DNA of 9,025 bases, taken from the NCBI GenBank assembly GCA_036389695.1, contig DASVWG010000446.1, positions 1 through 9,025 of the forward strand. The letters are read 5' to 3'. The notes beneath the pieces were generated by a model, which was not told the DNA's origin, did no database searches, and saw nothing but the letters and a program-made list of their open reading frames with translations. Positions within the stretch are counted from its first letter, which is position 1; each line of letters begins with the position of its first letter. A program made the translations under genes and the position numbers. The DNA comes from JALZHR01 sp036389695. GTDB lineage: Bacteria > Acidobacteriota > Blastocatellia > Pyrinomonadales > Pyrinomonadaceae. This document shows positions 5,582 through 9,025 of the stretch, piece by piece.

Positions 5582-5974
5582 ATGACAGATCCAATCGCCG
5601 ATATGCTTACGCGAATCCGTAATGCGATACAGGCAAAACACTCGCGCGTCGATATTCCCGGCTCGAAGCTGAAGCTGGAAATCGCGCGCATCCTGAAAGA
5701 AGAAGGCTATATCAACAACTACGTGACGAAAGGCGAAGGCGTCAAATTCGCCATCCGCATTTTCCTGCGTTACGATGCGAAAGGCGCTTCTTCAATCACG
5801 CACTTGAATCGCGTTTCACGCCCGAGCCGCCGCGTTTACGTCGGCGCGACCGAAATCCCGCGCGTGCTCGGCGGTTACGGAGTTAATATCATTTCCACCT
5901 CGAAAGGCTTGATGAGTGGAAAAAGAGCGCGCCGCGAAAATATGGGCGGCGAAGTTTTAGCAGAAATTTACTAG
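5582..5974 (+). CDS. rpsH: 30S ribosomal protein S8
   Basis: S8 is a primary binder of the 16S rRNA central domain. In E. coli it is also the spc operon repressor that binds near rplE. The product is 130 residues, the usual length. The N-terminus MTDPIADMLTRIRNA is diagnostic. The C-terminal RNA-binding signature GVNIISTSKGLMSGKRARRE (100-119), then NMGGEVLAEIY, is intact. A CGGAG lies 12 nt upstream of the ATG, a slightly long SD spacing. I could not recognise an S8-type rRNA-mimic site before rplE; that spacer is occupied by the 31-bp repeat hairpin. Confidence 0.98.
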   Translation: MTDPIADMLTRIRNAIQAKHSRVDIPGSKLKLEIARILKEEGYINNYVTKGEGVKFAIRIFLRYDAKGASSITHLNRVSRPSRRVYVGATEIPRVLGGYGVNIISTSKGLMSGKRARRENMGGEVLAEIY

Positions 5975-6058
5975 AGGGATGAAGGATGAGGGATGAAGGA
6001 TGAGTAAGAGCGATGAGTAAAATAATTATTCATCCCTCATCCTTCCGCCCTCATCCCT
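5975..6058 (+). repeat. GGATGAA/GGATGAG heptamer hairpin, rpsH-rplF spacer
   Basis: The left array alternates two units, GGATGAA (5977-5983), GGATGAG (5984-5990), GGATGAA (5991-5997) and GGATGAG (5998-6004), then decays into TAAGAGC and GATGAG. The right arm (6030-6058) is built from CCCTCAT and CCTTCCG units. Bases 5975-6003 pair with 6030-6058 at about 24 of 29 positions. The array starts immediately after the rpsH TAG stop and ends 11 nt before the rplF ATG. The left arm is pure purine apart from T, which gives strong strand asymmetry. Confidence 0.9.
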
Positions 6059-6069
6059 AAATAAAAGTT

Positions 6070-6630
6070 ATGTCTCGTGTTGGAAGAAAACCTATTACGA
6101 TACCGTCGGGCGTGACCGTGACGATTCAGGACAGCGAACTGGAAGTGAAAGGTCCGAAAGGAACTTTGAAAACTCCGATTCCGTCAGGTATCAACTTTAA
6201 AATCGAAGACAATACGCTGGTCGCCGAACGCCAGAACGACGACCAGGCGGCGTTTCACGGACTGGGACGCGCGCTGGCGAATAACGCGATTGTCGGCGTT
6301 ACCGAAGGCTTTAGAAGAGAAATGGACTTAGTCGGCGTCGGTTACAAAGCCGAGGTGCAGGGCAAGAAAATCGTTTTCGCGCTCGGTTACTCGCACCCGA
6401 TCGAGTATCCTTTGCCGGAAGGCATCGAAGCGAAAGCGGAGAGAGTGCCGGCGAAAACGACGATTGTCCAATATCAGTTGACGCTGACTTTGACCGGCAT
6501 CGATAAACAAAAACTCGGACAGGTCGCGGCTGAACTGAATCGCCTGCGCAAGCCCGACGCATACAAAGGCAAAGGCGTGCGCTACGCCGATAGAACTTAT
6601 AAATTGAAACCCGGCAAGACCGGCAAGTAA
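6070..6630 (+). CDS. rplF: 50S ribosomal protein L6
   Basis: L6 binds 23S rRNA near the sarcin-ricin loop, the factor-binding area of the 50S subunit. The product is 186 residues; family members are about 176-184. The N-terminus MSRVGRKPITIPSGV and the paired domains (about 1-82 and 83-186) are normal. Landmarks are VKGPKGTL (26-33), VGVGYKAEVQGKKIVFALGY (88-107) and the signature RKPDAYKGKGVRYADRTYK (160-178). The C-terminus LKPGKTGK is typical. Only a weak AAAG lies upstream of the ATG. Confidence 0.98.
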   Translation: MSRVGRKPITIPSGVTVTIQDSELEVKGPKGTLKTPIPSGINFKIEDNTLVAERQNDDQAAFHGLGRALANNAIVGVTEGFRREMDLVGVGYKAEVQGKKIVFALGYSHPIEYPLPEGIEAKAERVPAKTTIVQYQLTLTLTGIDKQKLGQVAAELNRLRKPDAYKGKGVRYADRTYKLKPGKTGK

Positions 6631-6633
6631 TTT

Positions 6634-6729
6634 GCGATTGTCGATTGCCGATTTGCGATTGGATAAGGATTTTAAATTTAATTTTCCGCTTCCAATCTAA
6701 AATCTAAAATCTAAAATCTAAAATCAGGA
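6634..6729 (+). repeat. Heptamer array with SD-bearing last unit, rplF-rplR spacer
   Basis: The right arm is four identical units, ATCTAAA at 6695-6701, 6702-6708, 6709-6715 and 6716-6722, followed by ATCAGGA (6723-6729), which carries the rplR SD. The left arm (6634-6660) is a diverged array with GATT every seven bases and changing third parts (GTC, GCC, TGC). It pairs with the right arm mainly through GATT/AATC, and best at GATTGG/CCAATC. The asymmetry suggests that one arm was homogenised or the other decayed. Confidence 0.82.
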
Positions 6730-6734
6730 AAGTT

Positions 6735-7127
6735 ATGGCAAACAAAGATAGAGCAGGAATTCGTCGCGCCGTTCACAGCCGCATTCGCAAGAAAGTGCGC
6801 GGAACGGCGGAGCGCCCGCGCCTTGCGGTTTTCCGCAGCGTAAACCACATCTACGCGCAGGTGATTGACGATATTAACGGAAAAACCTTAGCGTCAGCCT
6901 CGACCGTCGAGAAAGATTTGAAAGGCTCGACGGGCGGAAACGTCGAAGCGGCGCAGAGAATCGGCAGAGCGGTCGCCGAGCGCGCGCTTGCCGCCGGAGT
7001 ATCGAACGTCGTTTACGACCGCGGCGGTTATGTTTATCACGGTCGCGTCAAAGCTCTGCTCGACGCGACGCGCGAAGCGGGCTTGAACAAAACGGAAGCT
7101 GCTGAGACACAGGAAGCAGCAGAGTAA
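6735..7127 (+). CDS. rplR: 50S ribosomal protein L18
   Basis: L18 binds 5S rRNA together with L5 in the central protuberance. Landmarks are RIRKKVRGTAERPRLAVFRS (16-35), then NHIYAQVIDD, ASAST (53-57) and the C-terminal signature VVYDRGGYVYHGRVKALLDA (92-111), then TREAGL. The family normally ends about there, near residue 117-122. Here a short acidic tail (NKTEAAETQEAAE) extends it to 130, echoing the Glu/Ala/Thr-rich additions on L22 and S17. The AGGA SD with 5-nt spacing is good and sits in the final repeat heptamer. Confidence 0.98.
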   Translation: MANKDRAGIRRAVHSRIRKKVRGTAERPRLAVFRSVNHIYAQVIDDINGKTLASASTVEKDLKGSTGGNVEAAQRIGRAVAERALAAGVSNVVYDRGGYVYHGRVKALLDATREAGLNKTEAAETQEAAE

Positions 7128-7128
7128 C

Positions 7129-7227
7129 GCCGGCGTCTCGCCGGCTGTCGTGAGTGCGTCTCGCGCTCACAATATTTACAGATGCGCGGAAGCAAGATGC
7201 TTCCGTGACAGCCACCGGGACGGTGGC
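7129..7227. repeat. Four consecutive triloop hairpins in the rplR-rpsE spacer
   Basis: Four small palindromes follow one another. First: GCCGGCG (7129-7135) with CGCCGGC (7139-7145), loop TCT. Second: GTGAGTGCG (7150-7158) with CGCGCTCAC (7162-7170), loop TCT and one G-T wobble. Third: CGGAAGCA (7187-7194) with TGCTTCCG (7198-7205), loop AGA. Fourth: GCCACCG (7211-7217) with CGGTGGC (7221-7227), loop GGA. Read on the strand that shows a purine loop, all four have a triloop of form RGA, while the stems are unrelated. The spacer is 116 nt and has no heptamer array. REP-like elements are the nearest general comparison; I cannot assign a family. Confidence 0.9.
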
Positions 7228-7243
7228 GATACAAATAGAAGCA

Positions 7244-7753
7244 ATGAAAACAAATAACCAACGCATCTCGCCACAGGGTTTGATTTTGAAAGACCAGTTG
7301 ATTTCGATTAATCGCGTCACGAAGGTCGTCAAAGGCGGTAAAAATATGTCGTTTGCTGCGCTGGTCGTCGTCGGCGACGAAGAAGGTCACGTCGGTTTCG
7401 GCACCGGAAAAGCGAAAGAAGTTCCGAACGCGATTAAAAAAGCGGTCGAAGCGGCAAAGAAAAATCTGATTAAAGTGACGTTGATTAACGGCACCTTGCC
7501 GCATCCGATTATCGGCAAATACGGCGCGGGACAGGTTTTGCTCAAACCGGCGGAAGACGGCACGGGCGTCATCGCGGGCGGCGCGGTTCGCGCGGTTTTG
7601 CAATCACTCGGCGTGCATAACGTGAGAACGAAAATTTTAGGCTCGAACAACGCGCACAACGTCATTCGCGCCACTTTCGACGGCTTGACCAGAATGAAAG
7701 ACCCGGTCGAAGTTGCGCGCCTGCGCGGCAAACAGGTGGAAGAACTTTTGTAG
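7244..7753 (+). CDS. rpsE: 30S ribosomal protein S5
   Basis: S5 lies at the mRNA entry site with S3 and S4 and affects decoding accuracy. With ATG 7244 the product is 169 residues, the usual length. The N-terminal dsRBD-like domain is ISINRVTKVVKGGKNMSF (20-37), followed by AALVVVGDEEGHVGFGTGKA. The C-terminal domain has KPAEDGTGVIAGGAVRAVLQ (101-120), then LGVHNVRTKILGSNNAHNVI. A GTG at 7154 is in frame, but it would translate three hairpins of the spacer into residues with no S5 counterpart. The SD is weak (AGAAG 2-3 nt from the ATG). The stop TAG lies at the start of the AGTTGTA repeats. Confidence 0.96.
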   Translation: MKTNNQRISPQGLILKDQLISINRVTKVVKGGKNMSFAALVVVGDEEGHVGFGTGKAKEVPNAIKKAVEAAKKNLIKVTLINGTLPHPIIGKYGAGQVLLKPAEDGTGVIAGGAVRAVLQSLGVHNVRTKILGSNNAHNVIRATFDGLTRMKDPVEVARLRGKQVEELL

Positions 7754-7838
7754 TTGTAAGTTGTGAGTTGACTGAAAGTTGACTGAGTTTTCTTTAACTT
7801 CAGTCAACTCGGTCAACTCAGTCAACTTTCAGTCAACT
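7752..7838 (+). repeat. 22-bp perfect AGTTGAC/GTCAACT hairpin, rpsE-rpmD spacer
   Basis: Units start on the rpsE stop: AGTTGTA (7752-7758), AGTTGTG (7759-7765) and AGTTGAC (7766-7772), then a longer form, AGTTGACTGAG (7777-7787). Bases 7766-7787 are the exact reverse complement of 7817-7838 (22 bp). The right side carries extra copies of CAGTCAACT and CGGTCAACT in the loop (7801-7818), so several register-shifted stems are possible. Units here are 7-11 nt. The stem ends 11 nt before the rpmD ATG. Confidence 0.93.
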
Positions 7839-7849
7839 TTATTAAAGCA

Positions 7850-8056
7850 ATGGCAAACAAAACAGAACAAGAAAACAGCGGCGGAAGCATCAAGATTCAG
7901 TATTACCGGAGCTCAATCGGCTATTCGAGCAAACAGAAAGCGATTGTGAAAAGTCTGGGCATTACCAAACTCAACCAGACGGTTGAGCGCCCGGACACGC
8001 CTTCGATGCGCGGAATTGTCGCCAAAGTTCCGCATCTTTTGAGAATTGTCGAATAA
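7850..8056 (+). CDS. rpmD: 50S ribosomal protein L30
   Basis: L30 is a small 50S protein with a ferredoxin-like fold that binds 23S rRNA. Of the 68 residues, the family core is 13-68: SIKIQYYRSSIGYSSKQKAI (13-32), VKSLGITKLNQTVERPDTPS (33-52), then MRGIVAKVPHLLRIVE. About 12 extra polar residues (MANKTEQENSGG) precede it; no internal start would remove them cleanly. Its presence between rpsE and rplO is normal for the spc order, but the gene is missing in some phyla, including Cyanobacteria, which is useful for placement. There is no SD beyond AAAG upstream. Confidence 0.96.
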   Translation: MANKTEQENSGGSIKIQYYRSSIGYSSKQKAIVKSLGITKLNQTVERPDTPSMRGIVAKVPHLLRIVE

Positions 8057-8059
8057 GAT

Positions 8060-8159
8060 TCGTGAATCGTGAACCGTCAATCGTGAATAGTTAAATCCCG
8101 TAGAACCGGGAAAAAATACGATTCACCATTTACGATTCACGATTTACGATTTACGAGGA
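8060..8159 (+). repeat. CGTGAAT/ACGATTT heptamer hairpin, rpmD-rplO spacer
   Basis: The left units are CGTGAAT (8061-8067), CGTGAAC (8068-8074), CGTCAAT (8075-8081) and CGTGAAT (8082-8088). The right units are ACGATTC (8118-8124), ACCATTT, ACGATTC, ACGATTT and ACGATTT, ending with ACGAGGA (8153-8159), which contains the SD of rplO. Bases 8060-8083 pair with 8119-8142 at about 20 of 24 positions. In the loop, TCCCG (8096-8100) and CGGGA (8107-8111) form a second small stem. It shares its word with the rpmC-rpsQ spacer 5 kb upstream. Confidence 0.9.
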
Positions 8160-8166
8160 AAAGAAA

Positions 8167-8646
8167 ATGGCTTTAGGATTAAATAACTTGCGTCCCGCAC
8201 CGGGAAGCACGCACAAAAAGAAAAGAGTCGGGCGCGGTCCGGGTTCGGGCTTGGGAAAAACTTCGGGACGCGGGCATAAAGGACAAAAATCGCGTTCGGG
8301 CTATTCGAGCAAATCCGGTTTCGAAGGCGGGCAGATGCCCTTGCAGCGCCGTCTGCCGAAACGCGGTTTTACGAATATCTTCAAAAAACAATGGCTCGAA
8401 ATCAGCCTCGCCAAGCTGGAAGAAAATTTTAACGCCGGCGACGAAATCACGCCGGAAATTCTGCACCAGCGCGGCTTGATTAAAAAAGCCAAGCACGATT
8501 TGGTGATTTTGGGCAACGGCGACATCAGCAAAGCTTTGAAAATTTCGGCGCACCGCTTTACCAAAAACGCGAAAGACAAAATCGAAAAAGCCGGCGGCAC
8601 GATAACGGAAATCGTCAAGGAAAAAGCCGCCGAAGCGCAAGGCTAG
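8167..8646 (+). CDS. rplO: 50S ribosomal protein L15
   Basis: L15 is a late-assembly 23S rRNA-binding protein whose long basic N-terminal arm reaches into the 50S core. The product is 159 residues; 144-160 is usual. The Gly/Lys/Arg-rich arm covers residues 10-60: KKKRVGRGPGSGLGKTSGRG (17-36), then HKGQKSRSG and GFEGGQMPLQRRLPKRGF (51-68). The globular part ends with the expected ALKISAHRFTKNAKDKIEKA (123-142), then GG. The short Ala/Glu tail KEKAAEAQG is minor. GAGGA 7 nt before the ATG is a good SD and forms the end of the last upstream heptamer. Confidence 0.98.
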   Translation: MALGLNNLRPAPGSTHKKKRVGRGPGSGLGKTSGRGHKGQKSRSGYSSKSGFEGGQMPLQRRLPKRGFTNIFKKQWLEISLAKLEENFNAGDEITPEILHQRGLIKKAKHDLVILGNGDISKALKISAHRFTKNAKDKIEKAGGTITEIVKEKAAEAQG

Positions 8647-8664
8647 GCGCGCGCAGACTTTTTT

Positions 8665-8690
8665 GTCAGTCGAAAACACGCTAAACTGAC
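8665..8690 (+). other. Weak hairpin in the rplO-secY spacer
   Basis: GTCAGT (8665-8670) can pair with ACTGAC (8685-8690) around a 14-nt loop. A TTTTTT run (8659-8664) lies before the stem, not after it, so this is not a terminator on the + strand. No heptamer array is present in this 77-nt spacer. A chance fold is possible. Confidence 0.3.
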
Positions 8691-8723
8691 CGGGAAGTAA
8701 TTTTTCAATTCTAGAGGAATATA

Positions 8724-9025
8724 ATGGATAAGTTTTTTGCCGCGCTCCAAAATATGTTTAAAGTGCCCGAGCTGAGAAGCCGGATACTTTTCACGCTTGG
8801 AATGCTGGTCGTTTATCGTTTCGGCGCGCACATTCAGGCTCCGGGAATTAATAAAGCGCAGCTTGAAAGAGTCTGGAGCGACGTCAGCGGAACCTTGCTC
8901 GGCGTGCTCGACCTTTTTTCGGGCGGTAATTTCCGCACGATTTCCGTTTTCGCGCTCGGCGTCACGCCTTATATCACGGCGTCGATTATTATTCAGCTGA
9001 TGACGGTGCTTTATCCGGCGCTGAA
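8724..9025 (+). CDS. secY: SecY preprotein translocase subunit, 5' part
   Basis: SecY is the channel subunit of the SecYEG membrane translocon, which accepts secretory and membrane proteins from SecA or from the ribosome. The frame is open from ATG 8724 to the right edge, giving 100 residues of an expected 430-450. The N-terminus MDKFFAALQNMFKVPELRSR is typical. A first membrane segment follows at about 20-38 (ILFTLGMLVVYRFGAHI), then the APGIN motif (39-43). LGVLDLFSGGNFRTISVFAL (59-78) and GVTPYITASIIIQLM (79-93) match the plug and the start of the second segment. GAGGA ends 5 nt before the ATG. Placement after rplO is the standard spc order. The truncation is only the window edge. Confidence 0.97.
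   Translation, partial: MDKFFAALQNMFKVPELRSRILFTLGMLVVYRFGAHIQAPGINKAQLERVWSDVSGTLLGVLDLFSGGNFRTISVFALGVTPYITASIIIQLMTVLYPAL

Noticed and set aside
7154..7243. GTG start giving S5 30 extra residues
   Set aside because: It would translate three of the four palindromes. ATG 7244 gives a normal 169-residue S5.
343..8159. Spacer hairpins as Rho-independent terminators
   Set aside because: The stems are followed by A-rich sequence or SDs, not U-tracts, and terminators between every ribosomal protein gene would break a required operon.
25..8159. CRISPR arrays
   Set aside because: Units are 7-11 nt and directly adjacent, with no unique spacers and no cas genes.
7919..8315. Identical 15-nt GGCTATTCGAGCAAA in rpmD and rplO, encoding GYSSK in both
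   Set aside because: The surrounding sequence is unrelated and each copy falls in a normal family context. Chance or codon preference explains it better than gene conversion.
1..9025. Cyanobacterial origin suggested by the heptamer repeats
   Set aside because: The presence of rpmD and of rpsN between rplE and rpsH does not fit the cyanobacterial cluster. Similar repeat style alone is not enough.

Overview
This window is a 9 kb slice of a bacterial S10–spc ribosomal protein cluster, all on the + strand, in the order rpsS, rplV, rpsC, rplP, rpmC, rpsQ, rplN, rplX, rplE, rpsN, rpsH, rplF, rplR, rpsE, rpmD, rplO and the start of secY. Sixteen genes are complete and secY is cut by the right edge. 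The gene order is the ordinary bacterial one. A zinc-free long-form S14 between rplE and rpsH, together with the presence of rpmD (L30), argues against Cyanobacteria. The spacer style and the tailed L22 suggest Acidobacteriota (Blastocatellia/Pyrinomonadales-like), but this is a recollection-based guess and not proven by the window.

The proteins work together: they are small- and large-subunit ribosomal proteins plus the SecYEG channel subunit that receives nascent chains at the tunnel exit. Most are family-typical. Exceptions are L22, with an approximately 150-residue Ala/Thr/Glu/Lys-rich C-terminal tail; S17, with an approximately 108-residue acidic N-terminal extension that ends in a predicted amphipathic helix; L24, with a loop insertion and a tail; S3, with an Arg/Gly tail; and L18, with a short acidic tail.

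The striking part is between the genes. Such operons usually have very short spacers, but here 14 of 16 junctions are 71–157 nt long. Eleven complete spacers, plus the partial one before rpsS, are filled by degenerate tandem repeats, mostly 7 nt long (8 nt in one, about 9–11 nt in another). The left part of each spacer carries the word in one orientation and the right part carries its reverse complement, so the spacer folds into one long hairpin. Words differ between spacers (TGATAAC, GATTTTA, CGTAAAT, GACGCGGA, CCTTGAA, GGATGAA, AGTTGAC), and two words recur in several spacers. Several arrays begin on the stop codon of the upstream gene, and several end in a unit that carries the Shine-Dalgarno (SD) sequence of the downstream gene. 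One stem is 31 bp and perfect, with a variant unit mirrored in both arms.

Of the three other long spacers, rplR–rpsE holds four consecutive near-perfect small hairpins with three-base loops (RGA on one strand or the other) and unrelated stems. rpsN–rpsH holds a single GC-rich hairpin. rplO–secY has little structure. Only rplP/rpmC (overlapping TAATG) and rplN/rplX (3 nt gap) are tightly packed. No promoter, clear terminator, RNA gene, transposase or CRISPR array is visible.
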